In this document: positions 34,693-46,528 of the stretch, piece after piece | How positions within the stretch are numbered: position 1 is the stretch's first letter | How the letters are laid out: each line of letters begins with the position of its first letter | Assembly (NCBI RefSeq): GCF_003086295.3 | Contig: NC_092046.1 | Coordinates: 103,271,363-103,335,362, forward strand | DNA: 64,000 bases | Direction: 5' to 3' | Source of the DNA: Arachis hypogaea | Lineage: Eukaryota > Streptophyta > Magnoliopsida > Fabales > Fabaceae | The notes under the pieces: model-generated | Database searches by the model: none | What the model saw: the letters and a program-made list of their open reading frames with translations, nothing else | What the model was told of the DNA's origin: nothing | Program-made: the position numbers and the translations under genes

Positions 34693-36252
34693 TACTGGAA
34701 CAAGAGAATGATGAATGGAATGCCAAGAGAAATGAGTCGTTATTGTGGAAGTCATGTCCTTGGTTTTATGGTGGTTTCATGTATAGCAACTTAGGTTCAT
34801 TCCTTCACTGGCTTTCAGACCTTTATCATGTCCTGGAATACTCACTTAATTTCACCCTATGAGACTTTTATTCATTGATCCTTTTGTGGTTTTCAGGGTT
34901 TGATTGTGCTTTTTAGACTAGGTGCTCTGTGAGGGGGCGACTCTTTAAGATAAGCTTTCAGCCAGCACTCCCGAACCAGTTGGTTCAAGGTGCTAGGTGT
35001 TAGGACACCCCTAAGGACTTACTCCTTCAAGTCTCTTTCCCCCATACATACACACCACAGGCACATGGTTTGTTTATTTTCTTTCTTGAGACCTTGGTGT
35101 CCAGCACCTCTTTGGGTTACTAAGTGTTCTGTAGCAAGGGTTACTCTTGATAGTGGACTTTCAGCTGATAATCCCGGGTTAGTTAACCCAAGTTACCAAG
35201 TGATAAGGCACCCCAAAGAGCTTATTCATCCAAGTAAATCTCTTACACAGGAGCACCACAGACACATGCCTCATGATTCAAACCCTTGGTGCCTAGCCTT
35301 ATTTCTTACTCTTTTTCTTTTATTTTCCAACTTTCATTTTTCTTTCCCCTTTTTCTTATTAGGATCTTGTTATTTAGCTAGTCTCATGGGGTGTGTTTCA
35401 AGCATATGATTCAGGACAGATAGTTACCTTTCTACCTTATTGGTGAACCAACTTAGCTAATCTATTACCATACCATAAATCTAAGAACTTACTCCACAAA
35501 TTGAACTCCACTCTGGTCTTTCATAACATCTCTTTTTATTTAGCTTAAAAAGACAAGCATACAAGTAGGCAAGGTGAAGATGCAGCAGGTATCTTGGACA
35601 GCACACATATGACAAAAGCAATGAAAACAAGCATTAAATTCTAATGATTAAACTAATGAGTAACTATTAATCAAGGGCACATTCGGACTTCCAATTTTTA
35701 GCATTCCAAGTATATGGAATTAAGTAACAATACAACCTTCTGGTGATGGTTTCTAGCGGTCTCTTTGTTGTCATCATCCATAATTTTTGCATTCTACTCC
35801 ACTTCCTTGGATGATGGTGCATCATTTCTCCAGAAGATTCCTGCAGGGTTATCGGAAGTTGCTTGTTCCCAAAGCACTTGAGAAATAGTTAACCTGCATG
35901 TATGCTTGTGAATTTCTGAACTTAATCTGGTATGTGAACACCAAACTTAGTTCCTTGCCTAGTACAACAGATTCAATACATGCAGAGAACCTCATGTGTT
36001 GTTATTAACAAGACAACTATGAACTAAAGACTAAACTACTGCTAAGTGGTTCCCCTAATTGGTTGGAGCTAGCAATTTGCCATTGGAATGTAGTGTGATT
36101 CTAACTAGTATCTTTGGTGGAACACCAAACTTAGAATTACACTTTCACTCTTGGATTGTTTTGGTGTGTAACACCAAACTTAGCTCCTCGCAATACAGGG
36201 GAAACTACTTGTGATCTTTATTGAAATGACAATGAAAAAGGAACTACCTTAG
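34693..36252. other. Non-coding 3' region of E
   Basis: No supported ORF. It resembles the B 3' region in wording (for example GATAATCCCGGGTTAGTTAAC at about 35165 and about 11089) and has AACACCAAACTTA again at 35937, 36121 and 36170. Confidence 0.7.
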
Positions 36253-36270
36253 GTTGGGTTGCCTCCCAAC
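36253..36270 (-). ncRNA. AGGCAA-loop hairpin, first E copy
   Basis: GTTGGG-AGGCAA-CCCAAC in element sense, about 40 nt after the stop of the integrase tail (36311). An AAGCGCT stretch follows as in B. Confidence 0.7.
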
Positions 36271-36310
36271 AAAGCGCTCTTTTAGCGTCGCTAGCTCGAT
36301 GATTCCTCCA

Positions 36311-36726
36311 TTACTTGAGATGGTACTTCACTTTGGGGTTTTCCCCCATGTTGCCCATGTAGTGTTTGAGCCTTTGTCTGTTTACAGTGAAAGTCCTCTT
36401 CGAACTCTCATCCATGATTTCTATGTGTTCATATGGCGATACCTGTGTGACAAGAAAGGGTCCTGACCACCTTGATTTGAGTTTTCCTGGGAACAGTCTC
36501 AATTTGGAGTTGTAGAGGAGTACTTGCTGCCCCTTTTTTCGATCTTCTCTCGAATCTGTGGGCATTCATCTTCGTTGAATTGGAATGTTAACTCAAGCAA
36601 TATCTTCTTGAGCTTTATCCGTTCAAATTCACGTTCATAGAATGCAGTTTTGAACTTCCCTTCATCAAAAGGACTGCTCTCAACCGGTTCCTTTCTCTTT
36701 TGCCTCTTGGAGCTAGATGATGCCAT
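36311..36726 (-). pseudogene. Chimera of extra-ORF N-terminus and integrase C-terminus in E
   Basis: ATG at 36726 opens MASSSSKRQKRKEPVESS and continues through FNEDECPQIREKIE, which resembles LKEDEYPEIQEQIRIR in the G extra ORF. Around 36540 the reading passes, with a frame change, into [20 protein letters not shown], the integrase tail, ending YHLK at 36311. In G these two genes are separate and in the opposite order. A join inside a short purine-rich match is likely. Confidence 0.75.
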
Positions 36727-37505
36727 GAATGATTTTTGAAAAGTGAAGGTGTTGAGGTGAGTGATGAGTGGTGAAATTCGGTTGGGTTAAGATTGGGTGT
36801 AGTGAAGGGATTTGAGTTCCGGAGGTGTGGAGTATAAGGAATGGGAATTGGAATGTGGAAGGGTTATGAACTAAGAACCACTTATGTAGAGAAGTGGTGA
36901 GTGAATAGAAGGTGTGGATTGATGGGGTGGTTGTGTGATGGGCGGATGGGGTTTAGCATGGGATGAGCACAAGGATCATCAACTTTATGATGGTGTTGGT
37001 TCAGTTTCCAAGCTTGTTCTCCTTCCAATGTTGGATGGCAACAATTTCCAATGCAATCCCCTTGAAGACACGTGTATAGTCTTCTCTTTTTGTGGTGGCC
37101 GAACCCTTCAATTGCCCCATCAATTCTCCTACAAAATAAAAGAAATGTGATTAAAAGAAAACTTGTGGAAAGTGGCGGTAAAATTAAAAGAATAACTACT
37201 TTTTAAAGATTTTGTTTCTAACTACTAAGTGCTGTTCATGAGTGCACACCAACTGACTAACTCAACATCCATGTATGCAACATTGGCAACACCAAACTTA
37301 GTTTGGTGCCATGTGGTGTAAAAAATTTGTTCAAGGCCCCTAAGAGTGACATGATATGGGTTACATTCATGTCCTCTTAGTGTGCCTTGAACACCAAACT
37401 TGTTCTTCACTATATGTTGCATAAAAGGATTTATTCAGGGATATGTCAAAGTTGATTTGCGATCCATGAACTTTGCTTTATTAACTACTTTAAAAGCATG
37501 TAAAA
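36727..37505. other. E segment without genes
   Basis: A non-coding stretch with one AACACCAAACTTA (37288-37300). In element sense it lies between an integrase tail fragment and the truncated extra ORF, comparable with 58822-59673 in G. Confidence 0.6.
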
Positions 37506-37523
37506 CATGGGTTGCCTCCCATG
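37506..37523 (-). ncRNA. AGGCAA-loop hairpin, second E copy
   Basis: CATGGG-AGGCAA-CCCATG in element sense. The loop is identical to the others, and both outer stem pairs are changed together. It follows an integrase tail fragment, keeping the same context. Confidence 0.72.
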
Positions 37524-37559
37524 AAGTGCTTCTTTAGCGTCACTAGCTTGACGTTCTTC

Positions 37560-37790
37560 CTTTGTCAGGGTGGTTGGTAATGCTTCAAATCTTCCCCTCT
37601 TGCAGTAAACCTATATCCATTGGCTTCATCAATGATCTCTACATGTTCTAAGGAGAGAACTTTTTTGATGGTGAAAACCTTAGGTAACTGAGATGGGATG
37701 GTGGGGAGATGAGGTGGGATATCTAGGAAGTAAGCTTAGATCACTTTATCCCCTGGAGAGAAATCTTCTGTAGGGATCTTTTTATTCCTC
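37560..37790 (-). pseudogene. Integrase C-terminal fragment of a different Athila-like type in E
   Basis: Minus-strand reading gives DFSPGDKVI, a stop, AYFLDIPPHLPTIP and LEHVEIIDEANGYRFTARGE. This is the integrase tail before the hairpin, but its sequence differs from the tail at 36311-36540. Two stops and no upstream core. E thus has two integrase-tail/hairpin pairs. Confidence 0.65.
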
Positions 37791-38120
37791 CATCTCCTTG
37801 GTACTTTCTTCTTTGTTTCTTTTGCTGTTATCCTGCTCTTTGTGGTCTCTTTTCCTAGGAAGATTTTGTTGCTAGTCTCATAAAAATTCTGGTAGTTTTG
37901 GCTCCACTTGAGTTTCCTTTAGCTGTGACAGCTGCTGATTCTCTTGTTCATCACCCAAAGGAATTCCAGGGTGTACAGCTTGTGCTTCAATGCTTTTTTC
38001 TCCCACCATTGCTCTGTCATGCTCTGCCCTTAGTTCCTTGCCTTCCTGACTTGCTTCTTGTGAGGGTTTGAAGACGTTGAAAGTGAGTTGTTCGTCATGT
38101 ATCCTCAGTATTAGCTCTCC
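37791..38120 (-). other. E segment after protease, degenerate coding
   Basis: Minus-strand reading shows scraps continuing protease (ELILRIHDEQLTFNVF) and then stops. Reverse transcriptase and RNase H motifs are absent here, so the large deletion lies in this stretch. Confidence 0.6.
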
Positions 38121-40392
38121 TCACTCCACATCTATGAGTGCTCTGGCTGTAGCTAAGAATGGTCTTCCCAATATGATTGGGTGAAGGTGACTTTCTTCCA
38201 TTTCCAGTATGACAAAGTCTGTGGGAAGGAAGTAGTTCCCAACCTTCACCAGCACGTTTTCAACCACTCCAATTGCTTGTTTTTGAGTTTTGTCCGCCAG
38301 CCTGATGACTACGTCTGTGGGCATCAGCTTATTTGATTTGCAGCCTCTTCATAAGGGATAAAGGCATTAAGTTGACGCTTGCTCCCAGATCACAGAGTCC
38401 TTTGTCAAACATTGTTTCTCCTATGGCACAAAAAATGTGAAAACTCCCTGGGTCCTTCCTTTTTGTAGGCAGCTCTGGTTGAATGAGAGCACTGCACTCC
38501 TTGTTCATCACTATGGTTTGTCCTCCCTTGAGTGAGCTTTTCCTGGTCAGCAGCTCCTTCATATACTTGATGTATGAGGGCATTTGTTGGTGAGCCTTGA
38601 TGAATGGTATGTTTACATGGAGGGATGCAAATATGTCAAGAAACCTTGAGTATATTCTCTTCTCTACACCACCATTTAGTAATTGGGGAAAGGGTGCATA
38701 GAGCCTCAGCAACTCTTTCTGCGTAATTGTGGTTTCCTGAGGATTCTCTTCCTGCCTTTCTGCTGATGTATCTTTAGATTATTCTGATGGTTTGTTCAAC
38801 TCTTCCTCAATCTCCTTATCACTTATAGTAACCATCTTACAATCTTCCCATCTGACTTTCTTTGCTTCACCTCTTGGATTTTTCTCTGTGTCACTTGGGA
38901 AGCTATCAGTAGGTTTGGGAATCTTATCAGATAGGTATCCCACTTGAAATTCCAGCCTCTTGATGATGTCTCCCTGATTCTTGATATTGGCTCGCACCTC
39001 CTCTATGAACACCTTGTTATCTTGAATTTTCTTGCATATGCCTTCAAGTAGGGTCTCAATCCTGGAGAGTCTATCTTCAGATGATGGTGAGTTGAGATTG
39101 GAGGGGTGAGAAGGGCCATTTTGACTTTGGTATGGATGTTGAGGTGTGTTGTTGGGTGGTTGTTGGTATGACCTCTGTGTGGAGTGTTGGTAAGTTACAT
39201 TGTTGTTGGGGTTATGGCGTCTCTGATCTTGGCCTTGGTCTTGTTGATTTCCCCACCCAAAGTTTGGGTGGTTCCTCCAACCAGGATTATATGTTTTGGA
39301 GTATGGGTCATGGTGCTACCTAGGTGAATTCCCAATGTAGTTGGCTTGTTCTTGATCACCCTCTGCTTCTTCATTCACTCCTTCTTGGGTTGCTGCTGAA
39401 GTGGTGATTGCTGCTACTTGATTCCTCTCCATCTTCTTGGTGGGGTCAGTTAATTGCTTAGTAATCATCTTGTTTTGAGCTAGCAGTGCATCCACATTGT
39501 TTAGCTCCATCACTCCTCTAGTGTTGCCTCTTTCAGAAGCATAGAAGTAGTCATTCTCTGCTACAGTCTTAATGACATCTATGGCTTCTTCAATGGTCTT
39601 CTTCTTGTTCAGAGATCCCCCGGATGAGTGGTCTACTGCCTTCTTTGATTCATACGAAAGGCCTTCATAGAAAATGTGCAACTACACCCATTCATTGAAC
39701 ATATCTGGAGGGCATCTTCTTGTCAAGTCTTTAAACTTCTCTCATGCTTCATATAGAGTCTCACCATCCTGCTGCCTGAATGTTTGTACCTCAGCTCTCA
39801 ACCTGTTGATCCGTTGAGGAGGATAGAATCTTGCCAAGAACTTGTTCACCACATCTTCCCAGGTTGCTAAACTCTCCTTTGGAAAGGATTCCAGCCATTT
39901 AGATGCTTTGTCCTTGAGTGAGAAAGGGAACAGAAGTAGTCTATAAGTGTCAGGATGAACACCATTAGACTTCACAGTATCGCATATCCTCAGGAAGGTG
40001 GTTAGATGTTGATTGGGGTCTTCTTGGACACTTCCTCTGAATGAACAATTGTTCTGAACAAGGGTGATGAACTGTGGTTTTAGTTCAAAGTTGTTGGCAT
40101 GTATGGTTGGCCGTTGGATGCTACTTCCACAGTTTTCTTGGTTTGGATTGATGTAAGAACCCAGAACTCTTCTCTCTTGCCCAGCCTGATGTGCTGGACC
40201 TTCTCTGCTATGGTTGTGAGCCTTTTCTTCATGATGGTTCTCCATATTCTCATCCATATCTGGTTCAAAGTACTCTTCCTCTTCCTCAGCACCAACTACT
40301 CTCTTTCCTCTTGCTTCCCTCCTTACTCTAAGAAAGGTCCTCTCAGTTTCAGAATTAAATAAAGTTGAAGCCCCACTTCTTCTACCTGTCAT
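38121..40392 (-). pseudogene. gag: gag-protease of E
   Basis: ATG at 40392 (MTGRRSGAST) aligns with the B start. The gag core (NNFELKPQFITLVQNN...FLARFYPPQRINRL) is followed by an Asn/Gln-rich part and protease DLGASVNLMPLSLMKRL, then GRPFLATARALIDVE. Breaks include TGA near 39745 (Trp expected), TAG near 39683 (Gln expected), TAG near 39317, a stop near 38779 and a break near 38326. No polymerase follows. Confidence 0.88.
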
Positions 40393-40652
40393 ACAACGAA
40401 CAAGGCACAAGCAGGAGAGATATATGCAGACAGCAATTTCTACAGAAATACTGTTAGTGTGAGTGATGCAATATATCAAACAATTAGTGGGTTAGTGACT
40501 GAATTGTAAACAACTAAGAAAATGGGTAGGGGAAAGGGAAGAAAATAGCTAAACAGAAAGTAAATTCCTCAAATGAACTTAAATCAAATAAAATAAAAAC
40601 AAATGCTCAATCTAGTTATCCACCAATTTAATCATTGTTGATACAAAATCAA

Positions 40653-40670
40653 TCCCCGGCAACGGCGCCA
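40653..40670 (-). other. Primer binding site of E (tRNA-Asp)
   Basis: TCCCCGGCAACGGCGCCA on the plus strand, a perfect tRNA-Asp match on the minus strand, six bases from the 5' LTR as in B. Confidence 0.94.
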
Positions 40671-40676
40671 TAAACT

Positions 40677-42872
40677 TGATGCACGGAAACTTGTCCTTTA
40701 ACAAATCTCCCTAGGCAAGTATACCAAATTGTCGTCAAGTAAAAACTCACAATAGAGTGAGGTCGAATCCCACAGGGATTGATTGGTCAAGCAACTTTAA
40801 TTGGAAGAATGTTCTAGTTGAGCTAAGCAGAAATTGGGTTGAGAATTGCAGGAAATTAAATAGCGGGAAAGTAAATTGCAGAAAATAAATGACGGAAGGT
40901 AAATTGCAGAATCTTAAATGGGGAAGGGGAGTTTAGCATGAAAGTAAATAGCAGAAACTAAAGAGAATGGGTAAGATCAGAAATGGGGAGTTCATTGGGC
41001 TTAGGAGATGTTGCATTCTCCGGATCAAGTTCATTTTCATCTTTTCCTCAATCAAAGCATTCATTGATCTCCTTGGCAATCTTAAGTGATTGAATTCCAA
41101 TTCCTTGGTAATTCAATCTCTCAAATCAGATCAATAGCCAATTCCTTGGTCTAATTGCTCATGAAAAAAGATGAAGTGTGGTCACTGATTATACCACATG
41201 TATTTCCAAATCAAAGTATTGGGAGGATTATATGTCACCATATCCGCCCAAACCCCAATTTTGTCCAACATGAGAAAGCAATTCTAGCATGATCTCTTCA
41301 TTCCTCTTCCAAGGTTCAGAAGAGATCCAAGTATGAATAGCTTCTTTTCCAAGATAACTACTCAATTGGATGAAGATTGAAAGCGCTCTAGTAAAATCAA
41401 GAGAAAAGAGAGAAGAAGGATAATGAAAACTATTATTGATCCATCAAATTACAACAGAGCTCCCTAACACAATGAAAGGGGTTTAGTTGTTCATAGCTCT
41501 GGGAAATGAAAGCAAAGATGGAGAGTACATTCTGAAAGTTAAACTAGAAGTACAGAGAAAGTAAAATACAGAGAGTAATTCTAGTAATGCCAAAAAGCTC
41601 TCTTCTAATTCAAAACTACCCTTATATATACTACTCTTCTGATCTTCTAGTTGGTTCTTCAAGTCTTGGATATGGGCCTTTGGATCTTGAGTTTGAAGCA
41701 GTTATCCTCTTCAATGGGCTTAGCTTTACTTGCAGAGAGAAAGTGTGAAGCATGCAGGGACTTTAGCTTAGGACGTTAGTGGCGTTAACGTTAAGTGAAA
41801 GTGTGGGTTCGAGAACATTAGTGACAATCACCTTTTACACTAACGTTCCTAACCCAGGGATGATCTATGTTAACTTCAACGTTAGTGGCACCAATGTGAC
41901 CACTAATGTTGCCTTTTGGTCCTTCGTACACGTTATTGGGACTTACCTTTTCAAATAACATTGAGAGTCCTCCCTTCCCCCAACGTTAGAGTTCACGTTA
42001 GTGTGGCTAACGTGACCTTTAACGTAGGCTTGCCAAATCTTCGAGAACGTTAGTGACACTTACCTTTGTCACTAACTTTCCAAAACGCCCCTACTTCCCA
42101 CGTTAGAGTTCACGTTAACTAGTTTAACGTGGCTTCTAACGTGGTAGTGATAGCCATCTCAAACGTTAGTGACAAAGGTGAGTGTCACTAACGTTGGCTC
42201 ATCATTCTTTCCTCCACGTTAGCTTCCACGTTAACTAAGTTAACGTGGGGGTTAACGTTGCTCATAGTGGCTCATTCCAACGTTAGTGACAAAGGTGGGT
42301 GTCACTAACGTTGGCGATTCTTTGCTCCCTCCACGTTAGAGTCCACGTTAACTAAGTTAACGTGGCAACTAACATGGCAACTAACGTGGCTCAAAGTGGC
42401 TTAGTCCAACGTTAGTGACAAAGGTGAGTGTCACTAACGTTGGCCATTCTTTTGCTTCCCCACGTTTACTTAGTTAACGTGACTCTTAACGTGGGCTATG
42501 ATGGCTTCGAGGACGTTATTGGTGATTACCTTTCTCATTAACGTTGCAAGCTAGCTCCCTTTCCACGTTAGTGGTCACGTTAGTTAGACTAACGTGGCTG
42601 TTAACGTGGTTCTTCCTTGCTTCCTTTGTCCTAAAATCAAGCAGTAGAGTGCATCAAAGTTCTAATCCAAGTCATGAGACATGCATCATCCAATTCGTCA
42701 TTTAATTCATGCATAATTCTCATGAAATTATGTAAAGTGCACAATGTTTGCTTGAATCAAGATGTAAGTAAAATTCTACCCAAAACTTGCTTATTTCCTA
42801 AGAAAATGCATGAAACTACCCTAAAACAGTAAAGAAAAGGTCAGTGAAACTGGCCAAAATGCCCTGGCATCA
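40677..42872 (-). repeat. 5' LTR of E (2196 bp)
   Basis: Ends as the 3' LTR. TATATATA at 41623-41630 is the probable promoter. The palindrome array at 41771-42609 is longer than in the 3' LTR. Confidence 0.93.
41771..42609. repeat. Palindrome array of the E 5' LTR, about fourteen hairpins
   Basis: 839 bp against 722 bp in the other LTR. An extra compound-plus-simple pair occurs near 42211-42313, and one compound unit near 42340-42390 has an internal duplication (AACTAACATGGCAACTAACG). Some arms carry single mismatches, for example GTCACTAACTTTCC near 42070. Confidence 0.9.
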
Positions 42873-44004
42873 CTAAACATTATTAATCTAATTAAATGCA
42901 AAAATATTAATTTATATATAGTGATGAAAATTATTTTTGCTATGCAGGTTCTGTTTGGACCGAATACAAAAAGAAATTGTTGCAAACTAACCTTCAGCTT
43001 TGATGTCAATATGATTGTGTTGGCTGATTTATTTTAATGGGCCAGTTTGATTTATTATTACAAGCCCAATATGCTTTTAAGAATTAAGCCTTGTTCAAAG
43101 TATGGCATACTATATGGCTGATGTAAATTGTGTTTAATTGGGCCAATTTCTACTAACATCAACATTAAGCCCATATTAAACCAATGATCCAATGCTTGGT
43201 CCGAAACCCATTGAAAGAAAGCAAATTGGTTTCATGCCTCCAACGGATTCCATTTCTTGTTGGGGGATGGATTTCAAAATTTAATTTGCTAGCATTGGAA
43301 ATATAAAAGAGAGAGAAAAAGTATGATTGACATGATTGATTGGTTTAATGCAACACGCCACTCAGTAAGGGAAGTAAAAGCAACCTCATTTTAATTAATT
43401 TATTCTATTTCAATTAATTGCTTTTCTTCTAATTTCATCTTCTCTCTCATCTTTCTTTCTTTTCTTTCGGTCATTACCCAGCAACCATGAAAGCTACACC
43501 TAGCCACCGAAAAGAAGATAGAGCAAGCAACAATACCATCACAATGATGGCAAGAAAAAGCAAACGAAAAGTATGCTGTGGCTAAGATCCTCCTTCACTT
43601 GTGGTAAGATTTTGTGAAGAGATCTTGGCTCCTCCATACCAAAAATGGAAGTGAAGATCTTGGCCAACAGAGAAAAAGATCTTGGAAAGGATGGCTTGCC
43701 TCTGACTCGGCTCAACCATCACAGGAGGTAGCTACAGTGGCTACGTGATGGAAGAGGCAGAGATTGGAGCAGATGAAGCTATCATCATCATGAAGCATCA
43801 AGGGCCAGAAGTTCATCTTGGAGAGCAAGGCAAGGATGAAGGGCTCGGATTGATGAAGAGTGGTGACCAAGGAAGGAAAAGAGGTAATTGCATGTTGGGT
43901 TTTGCATGTGTTATCTCTTCTCTCTCTGGCCGAACCGGTTCTGTTTGAAGAAGAAGAAGAAGATTGGCTTGGTTTGTTTGGTTTCAACCTTGAAGGCTTC
44001 TCTC

Positions 44005-44012
44005 TATAAGTA
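44005..44012 (+). promoter_or_regulatory. TATA box of the F 5' LTR
   Basis: TATAAGTA in TCTCTCTATAAGTAAGGG. It lies in the LTR piece 42873-44249 and no other good candidate is seen there. Confidence 0.55.
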
Positions 44013-44249
44013 AGGGTGAACAGTCAGGGTTTGATTTAAGGAGTGACAGTGCAAAAGCACAGGGTTCTTATAGCTCTCTAAGCTGACAGAATTTCTTCTC
44101 CTTCAATGTTCTCATTTTGTAATTTTTTCTGTTTAATTTTGTCATGTCTTGAGTCTCATGGAAAAAGGCAAATAGTGAGGTTTGTATGAAAAAGCCATAG
44201 AGCGAAAAAAGGTAGAGAGTGAAAAATTAAAAGAAAAAGCCATAGATGT

Positions 44250-45968
44250 TGATGAACAGACTTTTGTGTGGTTTAGAATTCACAAATAATGAAGTCTCAT
44301 TGTAAAGTATAGTTTCTAAACCAACAATAGTCCTTTCACACAAAAGATTTATTTGTCACTAGTACAAACCCCTAAAATTATAAACCGAAGTATTTAAACC
44401 TCGGGTCGTTCTCCCTAGGAATTACAATAAAGTGTCTTGTTATTGGTTGTAGAGTATGTTTAGGGTTTTTTGGGATAAGAGGCAAGGAAGTAAATGGACA
44501 AGAATTTAAATGAAGCAAGTATTTAAAGAAGACAAGTAAATAAGAGAAAGCAAGTAATAAAGAGAGAGACATTTATGGCAAGGATTGAGAATATATGCTT
44601 TCTATCCTAGTCATACAATGATCAATTCATCTTATTTAGTCAACTCCAACAAATGGAAGAAGGTATCGTGTCATCTTCACATAAGGAGAAAGTCAAACAA
44701 GACTAATTAATCATGTCACAAATATAAACAAGAATTTATCTTATTACGTCATCTCCAACATTGGAAGAAGATATAGGTTATCTTCTATGAGAGAAAGTCT
44801 AACAAGACTAGCTAATCTCAATCCAAAAGTCCTAATCAACTCACTAATTAAATTAGCAAAAGGTTAGCGTCAATGGAAACAATATTAGCTAACAAATCTA
44901 GATCACCAACATGAGTTGGGTTTTCATGACTCAAGATTGCCTAATTACTCTTTCCAAGCCAGGAATGCTCAAAATCTACTCCAAAGTCGAACCAAGCATT
45001 TTGTCACACACTTGGTGGGTATAAATAGAAAGCATGGTAAAAGTGCAAGAATAATAAATCTACCAACTATCAATTGCAAGAAAAGTAAATTCACAACTCA
45101 ATTCAACAATTAAAAGAACATCAAACATTAAATTTCATTAAAAGAGATCTAAATCCAACATAAGCATCCATGAACATAAAAGAGAGCAAAAAGGGAAATT
45201 AACACTACAAATCATGAGAATGAAAGAGTAGAAGCAAGAATTCATAAAAGAAACAAGATGAAAACATGTAATTGAACCTAAATCTAAGAGAGATTAACCT
45301 AACCTAATTCTAGAGAGAAGAGGGAGCTTCTCTCTCTAGAAACTAACCTACATGATGCTAATGCTACAAACAATTGCTCCCCCTTGCCCAATCTTGAATT
45401 CTTCTTGAAATAGCATCAGAAATGAGTTGGGTTGGGCCCAAAGTGCTTCAGAAATCGCTGGGGGCGATTTCACTTTAGTGGGCCATGAGCAACATCGGCA
45501 CGCACGCGTACATGGCGCGTGTGCGCCCCTATACGCCAAGTAATGTATGGAAAATTTTATATCATTTTGAAGCCCCAGATGTTAGCTTTCCAACGCAACT
45601 GGAACCGCCTCATTTGGACCTCTGTAGCTCATGTTATGGTCGATTGAGTGCGAAGAGGTCAGGCTTGACAGCTTTATGGTTCTTTCATTTCTTCATGAGT
45701 TCTCCCACTTGCATGCTTTTCTCCTCGCTTCTTCCATCCAATACTTCCCTAATGAACCTGAAATTACTCAAAAAACATATCAAGGCATCGAATGGAATTA
45801 AAGTGAGTTAAAATTAGCTATTTTAAGTACTAAAAAGCATGTTTTCACATTTGAGCACAAATCAAGGAAGAATTGCAAAACCATGCTATTTCATTGAATA
45901 AATGTGAGAAAAGGTGATAAAATCTCCCAAATTAAGCACAAGATAAACCACAAAATCGGGGTTTATCA
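44250..45968 (-). mobile_element. Solo LTR of an Athila-like family, inserted in the F 5' LTR
   Basis: 1719 bp, TGATGAACAGAC on the left and GGGGTTTATCA on the right, flanked by perfect GATGT duplications at 44245-44249 and 45969-45973. In family sense (minus) it would start TGATAAACCCCG. It contains the CATTTGGACCTCTGTAG and TTTCCAACGCAACTGG blocks seen in other LTRs here, and a GC-rich inverted repeat at 45497-45526. No internal sequence remains, as expected after LTR-LTR recombination. Confidence 0.92.
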
Positions 45969-46470
45969 GATGTCCTTAGAGTTCCTTTGTACATCTATGT
46001 TGTGTTTCATGATTCTGTGGGAATCCCCTTGTAAGTTGGGTTAGCACTTTACAGTTGAAAGCTTGGCTATGACCAAGTCAAGTTCAGTTTGGGTTTAGAT
46101 TCTAGACTTGTCCCGGATAGGAAGGGTAGTTCCTAGGGAGAATTGGTGTTTGTAATCAAGGATGATTATAGTGAAATTCCATCATTGCAGCTGAACCAGG
46201 ATATATCTTGGTGTAATTCTCTCTCTCTTCTACTCCATTTCTGTTTCTGCTGCCAAGGAGATAAAACTGAAAATATCTCGTGCTGACTGACGAGACAAAA
46301 AGAAAAGTCTCATGGCTGGGGATGAGACAAAAGAAAAAGTCTCGTGGCTAGTTACGAGATAAAAAGACAAAAAGTTTTCAAAAGTGGTTTCAAAGGCCAG
46401 CAAGTATTATCAAGTAAAAAGGGGGCTAAGATTCAACCCCCCCTTCTCTTAGCCACTGATAACCATCAAT

Positions 46471-46482
46471 TGGTATCAGAGC
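46471..46482 (+). other. Primer binding site of F (initiator tRNA-Met)
   Basis: TGGTATCAGAGC, the usual copia primer site, two bases after the LTR end. Confidence 0.93.
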
Positions 46483-46528
46483 TTGGTCTCAAAGAGATCA
46501 AGCCTTGCAGCTTGGAGAAAAGATCCTG

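Larger units (their letters stand above)
32625..42872 (-). mobile_element. E: rearranged, non-autonomous Athila-like retrotransposon
   Basis: LTRs are 32625-34655 and 40677-42872, TGATGCACGG...CTGGCATCA. A tRNA-Asp primer site is at 40653-40670. Flanks are CTACT and CTAAA, an imperfect duplication; the intact site in F reads GACTAAACATT. Internally it keeps gag and protease but has lost reverse transcriptase, RNase H and most of integrase. It retains two integrase tail fragments and the start of an extra ORF. LTRs differ in length by 165 bp because of palindrome units and a short deletion. Confidence 0.92.
32581..46468 (+). repeat. 5' LTR of F, interrupted by E and a solo LTR
   Basis: Pieces are 32581-32624, 42873-44249 and 45974-46468. 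The first two align with 54172-55069 of the 3' LTR. A TATA box (TATAAGTA) is at 44005-44012. The LTR ends ...CCATCA two bases before the primer site. Confidence 0.88.

Noticed and set aside
34674..35409. Short plus-strand ORFs of 62 and 139 residues in the E 3' region
   Set aside because: No motif, opposite to element sense, and the matching B region is not open in the same way.
43712..43987. 91-residue minus-strand and 67-residue plus-strand ORFs in the F LTR
   Set aside because: Inside LTR sequence, no motif, and the homologous 3' LTR is not available there to test conservation.
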